Shown here: positions 41,110 to 52,830 of the stretch, one piece after another
Layout of the letters: every line of letters starts with the position of its first letter
Numbering within the stretch: the first letter of the stretch is position 1
DNA from: Eutreptiella sp. 'Long Island Sound 2002'
Lineage: Eukaryota; Euglenozoa; Euglenophyceae; Eutreptiales; Eutreptiaceae
NCBI GenBank assembly: GCA_964036045.1
Contig: OZ038383.1
Span: forward strand, 68,593,888-68,657,887
Direction: 5' to 3'
DNA: 64,000 nucleotides
Program-made: the position numbers and the translations under genes
The notes under the pieces: model-generated
Database searches by the model: none
What the model saw: the letters and a program-made list of their open reading frames with translations, nothing else
Told to the model about the DNA's origin: nothing

Positions 41110-44100
41110 CTTTGGTTTAGTGTGCCGTTGCCCTCTGCGTCGCCCTTGGTTGACGAAGACAGTTCTGATACCGGGAGAGACGGGCTCCGTCCCGCGTTGT
41201 GACGAGATGTCGAAGAGCATGGATGTGACAGCGGATGAGATGACAGCGGCCAGTCTCGCCGTAATGACTTGGTAAGGCTCTGATGAGAGTCCGAATGTCC
41301 GGATGTCCAAACGTCCAGATGTATGAATTTCTTTCCGGCGTGTCCACTCTTCGACTGCCAGCCGCTTCTCTGTGAGTGTGTGTATGAGAACTTGCAGGAG
41401 TTGTGTACACACATGTGAATGGGAAACATATCCGTCGAATCATGCCCATTTTCTGGCTAGAACCATTTTGGGGACACTTTGTTCCCCCATTTCAAGGCAG
41501 CCAAATTCGGTTTGCCTGTGAAAGGGAGTTTCCTTCCCCGTAGCATGGAAAACACCAAGCAAGGGGGTGGCGGAGATAAGAAAATTTGCCTTGCACCTGC
41601 ATTCATTTTCTCTGCACGGTGGCAAGACCCCCCCCCTTTACACAAAACGCTTGCGTGGGCGCTTCACTTGGGCGCCGATAAAATAACAAGAGTGCAAATG
41701 CTAACCTTAGTCTCGTTGATCCGATTTCTGTCTATCTCTGTTGTCTGTTTATTGTTTGTTGTTCTGTGTCAGATAGTCTGCAGTGAATGCGCTTTTCCTG
41801 TCTGTGGCACTGATGTTACGTTTGTCTTGGTCCGGGTCGTTGACTGTTTCTTTTGTTTGTCAGACCGGTATTGTGTCGTTAAGTTACAGTCTGCGCTAGC
41901 TGGCGCTATCCAGAGATCCAGCATACTCTTAACCCACCTGTCATTTCTTCCTGTGCCTTTCTCAGCGGCCCCTTTCGCCTGTTTCTCAGAGAGGCACCAA
42001 CCTAAGGACGGGCGGACAGGAGGGTGATTGGTGCATAAGTCGCCAGTCCAAAATGCAGCGCTGATCACAAACATCATTGGGCGTCTTGGTCCCTGCCCTG
42101 CAGAGAGAGTGGACCGCGTCACCTGCCTCAACAAACACCTGAGTTTTTTACTGACTGTGTAGTACTGAGGTGGGCTGGTTTGGTACTGTTGTTTCTGTAC
42201 AGTGTGCTGTGGTTCAGGACTGTGGTATGTACAAGGGACTGTTTAAGCCGCCAGCTTCTGCCGTCAAAGAAGCTTGGTCGCTGCGCCTGAGTACCAACCC
42301 CTTTTCTTCTGGGTACCCATGGGTAAGGCCTGTATTGACAGCCCTGAATGACCTACGGTGACTAATGGACGCTGGATTATCACTAGGGAGCACTGGAGTT
42401 GGAGCAACCAGGGAATACTCAGTGCTTGGGCTAGGCAGCGTGGTTTTGTTGTGAGGCCTACATGTACTGGAATTACTGTCCAGTTTCCTTTGAGTCCGGG
42501 TCCGAGGTGTATTTACCCGTTTGTGTCCTTGAGCGTGAAGGTGGAGTCTACACGCGCCTCTCGGTTTGTGCTGAGTTCCCCGTGCACCCTACAGACCAGA
42601 CTTCTGTTCTCCCCAGTAGGGGGGGCATGCAGAAAAAATTTAGGCTTTGTGTGTTGAATTACCACTGAGGTCGATATTGTCAAATTTTGTGCTGGCGAAG
42701 AGAGCTGTGGTGATATAGATGTAAGCGGAACGGGGGAAGCACCCTTTCAGAGTTCTGTTTTATTTCTGAACTCTGAGTGTTCTTATGAATTTTTGGTTTT
42801 GGGCTTGTTAAGCCCTGATAGCGGGTACTCCTTTTTATATGACCTGTACGGCCCAATAAGTTACCCCACGCCAAGCACCCCGTATTGATACGCCAGTTTT
42901 TGGAGCGTTACTCACTGTGGGTTTGTATTGATTCCCCACTGGAGGACGTGTGCTGAGTTTGTTGAGTGACTCATTATCACGCACTGTGCACCTTGTAAGG
43001 TGTTGACTTAGCTGTAGTTGGTTGGTTTTAGTGTGGCTGCACTGCTTGCTAGAGATGTACCCTAGGCTGGCAAGGAAGGACTGGGAGCTGGTTCACAGTT
43101 GCCCGTGTAAACCCCAGCTTACGGTAACAAGAGCGCCTTTTCATGCAGTACTATGTACCTCTGGGTAATACCTTGTTCTTATTGTGTGATTGACTGTTTT
43201 GGTCTGTCGTGTACCTCTACCGCTTCCTGATGTCCTTGCCTGATTCTGATCCGGGACGGTTGGTTCATTTTGCCAAACGCGTCAAAGACCGGAACCTGAG
43301 CCCAGCCTTGGCTTTTGCTCAGGTAATGTGAGGTTGTCATAGACCACTGCTGCAGGGTTTCTGTGAGCGGCCAAGTTGTCCGCTGTTGGCCTAGGGCCTC
43401 CAGCATGTACCTGCTTGGGGTAAGGCAGCCCCTGGCAAGGGTTGAAGGGGTGACCACCCTTCCCCAATTTGCATGTAACCCCAGTCCCTAAATGGCCTGG
43501 TGATTCCTCATCTAAGTTTATTTGTTCTGTTCATTACCCAAGAGGTCACCTTGAGTGTCTCTCGATGATTTTTTGTTCCTGAGGTTTTTCAGTCTTGTAC
43601 GCCCGTTGTTTCCTTATGGCTGCCATCCTACTTTAGCTGTCTTCCTGATTTATTCTTGTTGGTTCAAATTATTCTGTGCCAGTGAATGGCAGTGAACATG
43701 ACTTTGGCTTTGCCCCCTTTCTTTAACATTACCAGGTAAACCCGGAAACCCGCAGTGGAGAAGGGACCTGTCACATCTGTTGGTCGACACTTTACAGGAC
43801 AGTACAGACACGTTTCCAAGTTAAATGATACCTCTGGTTACCTTAGTCCTACAAGAGGTCATGACAACCATCAATAAATGAGATGGTTTTTGACACCCTC
43901 ATTTCTGACTCATTGGTGCATGACAATGTCAGGAAAGCCATCAATGACTGAGATGGTGCGTGACTCGCTCTGCCAATGTATTATGGGGTTCCATGTTACA
44001 GCCATGGCGTGCACCACTGAGTTCCCCTACGTCAGAATGAACCGGACCTGCTGCCAGCTCTGACCTGATGAGCAGGATCCATGTTGTTAAACCCAGGTGA

Positions 44101-46240
44101 TGACCCCAGTCCTCTGGAGCAAGCACGACCCAAGTCCTCTCCCTGGTGCGTCCCCTACACACCGCCCAAGTCGCGTTGACCTCTGGGCGATGTTACTTGT
44201 TGCAGTATGCAGGTATTACTTCTGCAGGCAGAGAGAGAGCTAGCTGATTCTGGAGAGGAGAGTCGAGCTTGCCTGCCATGCTTTGACGCAGCAATCCCCG
44301 GGAGGGGGAAAATGTCATAGAAACCGCCTTGGCGAGTATTCCTTGGATGTTGGGTAAGCGTTAGTAAACCCGACAGCAAGTTTGCCGCATGGAACCTCCC
44401 CCGTGAATTTGCCGTCAGTGAACCTCTTGTTATCTGGAGATGAGTTGTAGCGGTGTATAGCTTCGGGTGTGTTCCTCTTTGCCCGTAGGCTGAGGTACTT
44501 ACTTCACGGGAGCTGTGTTGTCCTGTTACTTTACGTTGAGGCCCTCAGTGTGATCCGCCTGCTGTAGGGTGTATGGTAACTGACTTACCTCGGATAGTCC
44601 ATTTGTCTTTGGGATTAACATTTATTGACTCTGTGCTATGTGCCAGATGCCTACAGCAGGTTTACCCGCATGGGGCAGCCTGCTTACTCTTCCTGTTGAG
44701 GGTACTTAGAGCCGTGCTGTTCGTTGGCAGGCTCGTTCCTTTTAAAAAAAAAGCTGGAAAGGAGATCAGGAGGTCAGGGGTCAAGTGAGTACGGATCCGA
44801 CCGCGACCGGCGGGAGAAAATGATTCCTTTGCCCTGTGCCGGCCGCAACTCAGGGGGAATAAGATGGTCTTGTATCCATAAGCCGGTTCTGTACAGTCGT
44901 GTAGTATTCCGCCCCTGTATACTGTCTTTGGTGCTGTCTTAGTTCTGATTTTCTGTGCTGACCTGAACAGCGAAGATTGAATTTACTCGGTGTTGAAGGG
45001 AGAGATGATGGTAGTAAAGATAAGCCAGGGTTCAGGGCTGCGACTGAATTTTCTTGAGTGCTTTTGGATGGAACTGAATTTTTCTAGGGGTTAAGGTTGT
45101 CCTTGGAGTTCCCCCTGGGGGGGGGTCTCCTACCTTGTCCTGAGCACCCCCTGAATTCCATACTGTTACTATTTTTTTGATCCAGCCTTGAGGACGTTGG
45201 CCCTCCTGAGGGAGTGGGATACCTAAGGCGACACCCCCGCGATATGGGGTAGATAAACTCCTTTCTTGCTTCTGTTTAATTCTGTCTCTTGTGTTCCGCA
45301 CTTACCCTGTGATGTACTCTGTGTAACCCTCTCTCCTGGACATCCAGGATAACTGTGAATTTCTTTGACAGTACCTAGACGTTCCTGAGTTGGTGGATGT
45401 ACACTACGTTCGCATTTGAGTGTAGCGAACAAAATGTTTGCAATTGGGCCGAATGTTAGGTGTCTGCACCAATTCATGGTGTTCGCCTCCTCCCATTTCC
45501 CACAGACAGAAGTCCTGAGCCCATATTCTGTCTGTGTACCTCTTTGTAGGTTTTTTACTCTGCCGATACAGTGATTTGCATTGACTTTGCGTTTGCCAGA
45601 TTTTCCGGCATTTTCAGGTGTTTCAGTCCAGAGACATATTTTCTGATTTTTCAGCTGACCTTGTGAGTCTGGCTGGACCTCTGCCTACCCTATCTGTCGC
45701 CCTCTGGGGCAGACTCCAGTGGTGTTCCTCTTCTTCTTCAGTTTCAGACCTGCCAACAATGTGCCTCTTCCTTGTATGTCCCGTATGCTGTGTACAGTAC
45801 TGAGGGAAACCAGGGTGGGACTTGACTGCAGTTACAGTTTCAGTGGACGTGACGTTTTTGAGACGCCGCCACCCTCAGGTGTGAGTGTGGTCAGTTCTCC
45901 AGGTGAATTCAGATTCAGATGTAGCGCCCTGTCGGGTTGTTGTTTAGCTGTAACTGCAAGGTAACACCAGGTGGGAACAGGTGCAATTTCTGTGGAGACG
46001 TCCTGACAGGTTGAGTTTGCAGTCCGTAGGAAGTGGGGGGGGGTCATTCAACCCCCCAGGCCAATGATGCCTTGGTTGTTCCTTACTGCTACCTATAACC
46101 AGAGGGTGTTGTCACCAGGGAGTTCTGTCAGACCTGCTGACCTGGCGTGCCAGACGTGCCTGCCGTGTCTGCTGACCATGTGCGGTTTGGTCCTCTGGAA
46201 ATTTTCCGTCTAGGGCGAATTTGTTCCAACTGCCATCTTC
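41110..46240. other. 5.1-kb stretch, no gene recognised
   Basis: Unique sequence, T/G-rich on the plus strand, with many short frames and none coding-like. The only local structure noted is a short duplication just past the repeat end (CCGTTGCCCTCT near 41090 and 41123). No LTR, PBS or RNA gene was identified. Confidence 0.5.
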
Positions 46241-47112
46241 AAGAGACATTTAATGCTGATGCGAGTTTGTGGAATTATAGTCCTGGTTTATCAATTTCCG
46301 AATGTCTTTTTATCAATAGAATTATCTAATGCCTGAATGTAGATTTTAAAGCGGTATTTCAGTGCTGTGCGCATCTCATTCATGTACATTCATTCAATGC
46401 GCATTCTTAGCAATGTTCCGTGTCATGTGTGCTGAGTTTGGTGATTGGTTAAGCATACGAGTGGAATGATTTGAGTATTGTGGTGCGCATGCATTCATTG
46501 CATTCATGCATGCATTCACAGGTACCATGTGAGCAAGTAGCATACAGGATATGGTGTGTGTATAGCTGAAGCATAGCATTGATAGCCTCGTGATAAACAC
46601 GCACGTGCATGCATTCATTGCATTCTTGCATGCATTCGTACATACCATATGCATTGCACTATGCCTCCCTGCCTTCTTCTTTGTTGATACACCTTGCCAT
46701 GCTTCTCAGTTTCGCATGGCAGGATGATCCGCCAACCTTGGTGACCCGGGACGAGGTTCAACCAGGTATGGTAAAGATGCACTCATGCCATACTGTGGAG
46801 TGCATTACCTCATTTGCAGTTTGCTTTGTGCTTTGCTTCACTTGTGTGTAGTTGTGAATGCTCCGTTTGGTTGTTTTGGAGAATATGACCCTAGGGATAC
46901 TTTTGCATTGAAACTAACTAGGGACGACAATCGTATGAGATGATTAGATACGTTTTTGCTCGTGTTGCACCCCTCTCAAAAGTTGTGTGAGTTTTCCTTT
47001 GGGGTTTTCTAACGATAGGTAAATATGTTTGATTAGTTTAAAGGTCCTTTTTGCATGAGAGCTTTTTCAATCACAAAGGAGTCGAGCCCACTTTTGTATA
47101 ACGTTTTCTTTA
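46241..47112 (+). mobile_element. Family C copy 2: uninterrupted LTR plus leader fragment
   Basis: Matches 13598-13823 joined to 17332-18073. It contains the 81-bp segment only once, proving that the 3.5-kb block in copy 1 is an insertion. The word GCATTCATTGCATTC with TGCATGCATTC recurs twice inside (about 46490 and 46605). Confidence 0.6.
46739..46756 (+). other. Candidate primer binding site of family C copy 2
   Basis: TGGTGACCCGGGACGAGG after CCAACCT, in the same position as in copy 1. Confidence 0.45.
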
Positions 47113-47621
47113 TCTTCCTTCATGGAGGTTATACCGAAATAAAGTAGGCATTGCATGCCTAAGGCCTTGGAGGCTAAGCCTAGTTGTCCCCCACCCCAAG
47201 ACCCCTATACTCAACTGTTTCTACCACTTATTGTGGTTCTAAGTTTTAACTGTTTCTGAATTCAGTTGCTTGGCCAAGTCATATTCTGTGTCTGGCCTAG
47301 GTCCTTTGCCCCATATTCCTAACCAGCTCCATTTCATCCAAAAGAGTGCACATGAAGGGCTTGATGCTAAATTGGAGGCTAGAGTCAGGCCAGTTTTCAC
47401 TTAAAATCATTTGTTTTATCCATTTGTGATTGAATCTTTTTATTTAAGCCTGCTCTGTCTATCTGCAGCCCTTCTGTGATACACTGGATTTCAAAGCTGT
47501 TCATTGATCTGATCCACATCCTGTTCTTGTCCTACTTGCTGCTTTGGTTCGGTTTTCCAACTTCAAAAGCTGCAGGATTTCATCAAAATCATTAGGGCAC
47601 TAATCAAGGACATCTTTCTCA
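47113..47621. other. Spacer between family C and satellite, no feature seen
   Basis: AT-richer unique sequence. The change to satellite at 47622 is abrupt. Confidence 0.5.
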
Positions 47622-50600
47622 CGCCCGCACACCCGTGTCCCCAGCAAGTGGGCAGCGGACCCTGACAGCCGGCCCTGAGGACGGGCTGCCGGAGGAGGAC
47701 AAGCGCCTGACCTCAGACGCCCCTCACAACGGCGCAACGCACCCCCCCCGGTGACGCCCTCCTGCCACCCCCGCGGCGGGCCACGCCGGCTCCCAAGAGC
47801 GCACGCTGTGGAGCCGGTGCTGGGTCCCCCATGCCCACACGACCCGTGCCCGGAACACACGGGCAAAAGGTCCTGGCCGCCTGCCCTCAGGAACGGGCGG
47901 CCGGGAGAGGGACAGCGCCTGACACCAGACGTCCCTCAATCAGGTGGAAGGCCAACCCCCCTGGCACGGCCTCCCACCACCACCGCTGCACGCAGCCCCC
48001 CACAGGGCATGCAAGCCGAAAAGACCGTGCCCGGCCCCCACGCCCGGACACCCGCGCCCACAGCAAGTGGGCAGCGGACCCGACAGCCTGCCCTGAGGAC
48101 GGGCAGCTGGGGAAGGTCGAGCACCTGACCTCAGACGCGGCTCAGAACGGCACAAGGCAGCCCCCCCTGGGGACGTTCTCCCGCCACCCCCACAGCGCGC
48201 AACGCCGGGTTGCAAGAGCGCACGCTGTGGAGCCGGTGCTGGGTCCCCCATGCCCGGGACACACGGGCAACAACCCCTGGCCGCACGCCCGAAAGGACGA
48301 GTGGTCGGAGGTGGGAAAGCGCCCCACCCCGGACGCCCCACACCCAAGCAAGAGGCGCTCCCCCCGGGCACTCTCCTGCCGCCCCCACAGCGCGCAAAGC
48401 CAGCTCGCAAGAGCGCGCGCGGTGGGGTCGGTGACGGGTCCCCACGCCCGCACCCACCCCGCGGGGGGGCGCGCAGCGCCAAGCCAGGTAGGGGGAAACA
48501 GGACCGGGCCGCCTGCCCCCCAAGCAAGCCAAACTGAGCACGGGACCGAGGCAGGACACGCGGAGGGGCACGGACCGCGTGGAACGGCCCTACCAGCGCC
48601 CAGCACCGGGTCCGCGCGAGGTGCGCGCGCCACACCGACCCGGGGAGGGGGGGGGGGCGCGGACGCCGCGAGAGCGCGAGCGCACACACACACAAAGGAC
48701 GGGCGGGAAAAACCAGAAGGACAACGGGCCCGAGCCTGCAGAACGCACAGACTGCATGGAATCGCGTACCAGAGAGCCGGCCCGCCACACACAGCGCAGG
48801 AAGCACGGGCCCTGGCTGCCCGCTCTCAGAGACGGGCGGCGGGGAGAGGGACAGCGCCTGACACCAGACCTCCCTCACTCCGGTGGAAGGCCAACCCCCC
48901 CGGGACGGCCTCCCACCACTTCCGCGGCACGCAGCCCCTTGCAGGGCATGCAAGCCAAAGAGACGGTGCCGGGCACCCACGCCCGCACAGCCGCGCCCAC
49001 AACACCCGAGTAGCAGACCCCGGCTGCCCGCCCTGAGGACGGGCAGCCGGGGGAGGACGAGCGCGTGACCTCAGACGCTCCTCGCAACGGCGCAAGGCAC
49101 CCCCCCCGGGGAAGTCCCCCTGCCACCCCGACAGCGCGCAACGCCGGCTCGCAAGAGCGCACGCTGAGTGGCCGGTGCTGGGTCCCCCATGCCCACACCA
49201 CCCGCGCCCGGAGCACACAGGCAACGGGCCCTGGCTGCCCGCCCCAAGGGACCGGCGGCTGGGAGAGGGACAGCGTCTGACACCGGATGACCCCCACAAC
49301 GGTGGAAGGCCAGCCCCCCGTGACGGCCTCCCACCACCAGCGCGGCACGCAGCCCCCCGCAGGGCATGCAAGCCAAAGGGACAGTGCCGGGCCTGCATGC
49401 CCGCACACCCGCGCCCACAGCAGGTGGGCAGCGGACCCCGACAGCCCGCCCCGTTGGACGGGCAGCCAGGAGAGGACGAGCGCTTGACCTCACACGCCCC
49501 TCACAACAGCGCAAGGCACCCCCCCCGGGGACGCCCTCCCGCCGACCCCACAGCGCGCAACGCCGGCTCGCAAGAGCGCACGCTGTGGGGCCGGTGCTGC
49601 GTCCCCCATGCCCACGCCACCCGTGCCTGGAACACACGGGCAGCGGGCCCAGGCTGCCTGCCCACAGGGACGAGCGGCCGGGGGAGGGACAGCGCCTGAC
49701 ACCAGGCGCCCCTCACAACAGTGGGGGGCCAGCCCCCCGGGACAGCCACCCACCAACCCCGCGGCACGCAGCCCCCCGGAGGGCATGCAAAATAAAGGGA
49801 CGGTGCTAGGCCCCCACGCCCGCACATCCGGGCCCACAGCACGTGGGTAGCGGACCCCGACAGCCAGCCCTGAGGACAGGCAGCCGGAGGAGGACGAGCG
49901 CCTGACCTCAGAAGCCCGCTTGCAACGGGGCAGAGCACCCCCCCCGGGGAAGCCCCCCCGCCACCCCCACAGCGCGCAACGCCTGCTCGCAAGAGCGCAC
50001 GCTGTGGGGCCTGTGCTGGGTCCCCCATGCCCACACCACCCGTGCCCGGGACACACGGGCAACGGGTCCAAGCTGCCCGCCCCGAGGGACGGGTGGCCGG
50101 GACAGGGACAGTGCCTGACGCCAGTGCCCCTCACAACAGTGGAAGGCCAACCCCACGGGACGGCCTCCCACCACCCTCTGCGGCACGCAGCCCCCTCACG
50201 GGGCATGCACGCCAACAGGACAGTGCCGGGCCCCCACGCCCGCACACCCGCGCCCACAGCACGTGGGCGGCGGACCCCGACAGCCGGCCCCGAGGGCGAC
50301 CAGCGGGGTTAGGACAAGAGCCTGACTTCAGACGCCCCTCACAACGGCGCAACGCACCCCCCCCCTCGGGGACGCCCTTCCGCCACCCCCACAGCGCGCA
50401 ACGCCGGCTCGCAAGAGCGCATGCTGTGGGGCCGGTGCCGGGTCCCCCATGCCCACACCATCCGTGCCCGGGACACAGGGGCAGCAGGCCCAGGCTGCCT
50501 GCGCACAGGGACGGGCGTCTGGCAGAGGGACAGCGCCTGACACCAGACGCCCCTCACAACAATTGGAGGCCACCCCCCCGGGACAGCCACCCACCACCCC

Positions 50601-52151
50601 TGCGGCAAGCAGCCCCCCGCAGGGCATGCAAACCAAAGGGACAGTGCCAGGCCGCCACGCCCGTACACCCACGCCCACAACACGTAGGCAGCGGACCCCG
50701 ACAGCCCGCCCTGTTGGACAGGCAGCCTGGGGGAGACGTGCGCCTGACCTCAGACGCCCCTCACAACGGCGCAAGGCACCCCCCCGGCCACGCCCTCCCG
50801 CCACCGCCACAACGCGCAACGCCGGCTCGGAGGAGCGCGCGCTCTGGGGCCCGTGCTGCGTCCCCCATGCGCACGCCACCCGTGCCCGGGACACACGGGC
50901 AACGGGTCCAGGCTGCCTGCCAACAGGGACCAGCGGCCGGGAGAGGGACAGCGCCTGACACCAGGCGCCCCTCACGACAGTGGGAGGCCAATCCCCCGTG
51001 ACGGCCACCCACCTCCCCCGCGGCACGCAGCCCCCCGCAGGGCATGCAAGCCAAAGGAACGGTACCAGGCCCCCACGCCTGCCCATCCCCGCCCACAGCA
51101 CGTGAGTAGCGGACCCCGATAGCCAGCCCTGAGGACGTGCAGCCGGAGGAGGGTGAGCACCTGACCTCAGACGCCCCTCACAACGGGGCAAGGCACCCCC
51201 CCCGGGGAAGCCCTCCAGCCACCCCGACAGCGCGCAACGCCGGCTCGCAAGAGCGCACGCTGTGGGGCCGGTGCTGGGTCCCCCATGCCCACACCACCCC
51301 TGCCGGGGACACACGGGCAACGGGTCCAGGCTGCCCGCCCTGAGAGACGGGTGGCCGGCAGAGGGACAGCGCCTGACGCCAGACGCCCCTCACAACGATG
51401 GAAAGCCACCCCCACGGGACGGCCTCCCACCACCCTCCGCGGCACGCAGCCCCCCCACGGGGAATGCACGCCAACGGGACAGTGCCAGGCCCCCACGCCC
51501 GCACACCCGCGCCCACAGCACGTGGGTGGCGGACCCCGACAGCGCGCCCCGAGGGCGAGCAGTGGGGTGAGGACAAGCGCCTGACCTCAGACGCCCCTTA
51601 CAACGGCGCAAGGCACCCCCCCCCATCGGGGACGCCCTCCCGCCACCCCCACAGCGCGCAACGCCGGCTCGCTCGAGCGCACGCAGCGGGGCCCACACCA
51701 CCCGTGCGCGGGACACACGGACAACGGGCCCAGGATGCCACGCCTGCCCCCAGGGACAGGCGGCCGGGAAAGGAACAGCGCCTGACACCAAGCGCCCCTC
51801 ACAACGACGGAAGGCCAACCCCCCCGGGACGGTCCCCTGCAACCCCTGCGGCACGCAGCCCCCTGCAGGGCATGCAAGCCAAGGGGACAGTGCTGGACCC
51901 CCAAACCCGCAGACCCGCGCCCACAACACGTGGGCAGCGGGCCCCGACAGCCCGCCCTCAGGACGGGCAGCGGGGAGGAGACGAGCGCTTGACCTCAGAC
52001 GCCCCTGACAACGGCCCAAGGCACCCCCCCGGGGAAGCCCTCCTGCCACCCCCACAGCGCGCAACGCCGGCTTGCAAGAGCGCACGCTGTGGGGCCGGTG
52101 CTGGGCCCCCCATGCCCACACCACCCGGGCCCAGAACACACGGGCAACGGG
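47622..52151 (-). repeat. 420-bp GC-rich satellite (dimeric), left part
   Basis: GGCATGCAAGCC-type words recur at about 48945, 49365, 49783, 50205, 50625, 51041, 51463 and 51873, intervals of 410-422 bp. Within each interval a second, diverged half shares CGCAACGCCGGCTCGCAAGAGCGCACGC, GACAGCGCCTGACACCAGACG and similar words with the reverse complement of the 209-bp satellite near 21 and 33 kb. The 420-bp unit is thus best read as a two-monomer unit of the same satellite. The irregular block 48270-48811 interrupts it and is the inverse of 20259-20860. Strand is given relative to the 209-bp array. Confidence 0.85.
52147..52151. other. Left target-site duplication of element E (ACGGG)
   Basis: ACGGG before TGTCATATGC matches ACGGG at 59121-59125, and both lie in the satellite word GGCAACGGG. 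Confidence 0.9.
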
Positions 52152-52820
52152 TGTCATATGCTTGTGCTTGGGTGCATATAGAAAACCCATTTTCCTTGTC
52201 TTGCACTTAAAAATCAAATTGTTTCCAATGTTCTCCATTACAATTGATCTTGTTGGCAAATACAGGACACAGGCAACAGCAAGAAGACGAAGATCTTGAC
52301 GAATATCAAGCTGGACGAACTGGCTGGTCCAGTAATACGGGTTCACATGCCTAAATAACAGGAAAATTAATATAGCATTAAAATCTCATTAAAAAGGCAA
52401 TAAAACCTATATTTTAACACCTTTCTGAGTAGTCTATCTTGTCACAGGCCTTGTCAATATCACGTAAATTGCCGTCGGCGACAGCAGGCGCCGACAATCG
52501 CGACAGGCCTTCTGAAGCTTCTAAATAGCTTCAAAATAGCTTCTAATACATTAGAACCTTCTAAAATGGCATAAAACATGATTAAATCACATTATAAGCA
52601 TATGGAATGTGATTATTCATGTATGGCTACTAATGTAATCTAGATCTCTGCTCTGTGTGGTGTACCTAAGAGCAGTAGACTCTAGCAGTAAGCTATAGGC
52701 TTGAAATATGAGCCAAATATGAGTAAATATCCTAGTATCTTAGGATCTTGAAGCTCTATGAGGTCTTGTAGAGTTCCTCCAGAGAGCTTTTGAGAGGCCC
52801 AAATGCCCCAACTTATTATA
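52152..52820 (-). repeat. 3' LTR of element E
   Basis: 669 bp. It ends (plus strand) TTATTATA, where the partner has TTATTACA. Confidence 0.88.
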
Positions 52821-52830
52821 CCCCCTTCCT
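52821..52830 (-). other. Polypurine tract of element E
   Basis: Minus-strand AGGAAGGGGG immediately before the 3' LTR. Confidence 0.7.

Noticed and set aside
47831-49036. Long open frames (up to 401 residues) in the GC-rich satellites, on both strands, also at 20142-21008, 32842-33777 and 61698-62486
   Set aside because: They are Pro/Arg/Gly/Ala-rich, overlap one another in several frames, follow the repeat period and shift frame from unit to unit. AT-poor DNA has few stop codons, so these are composition effects.
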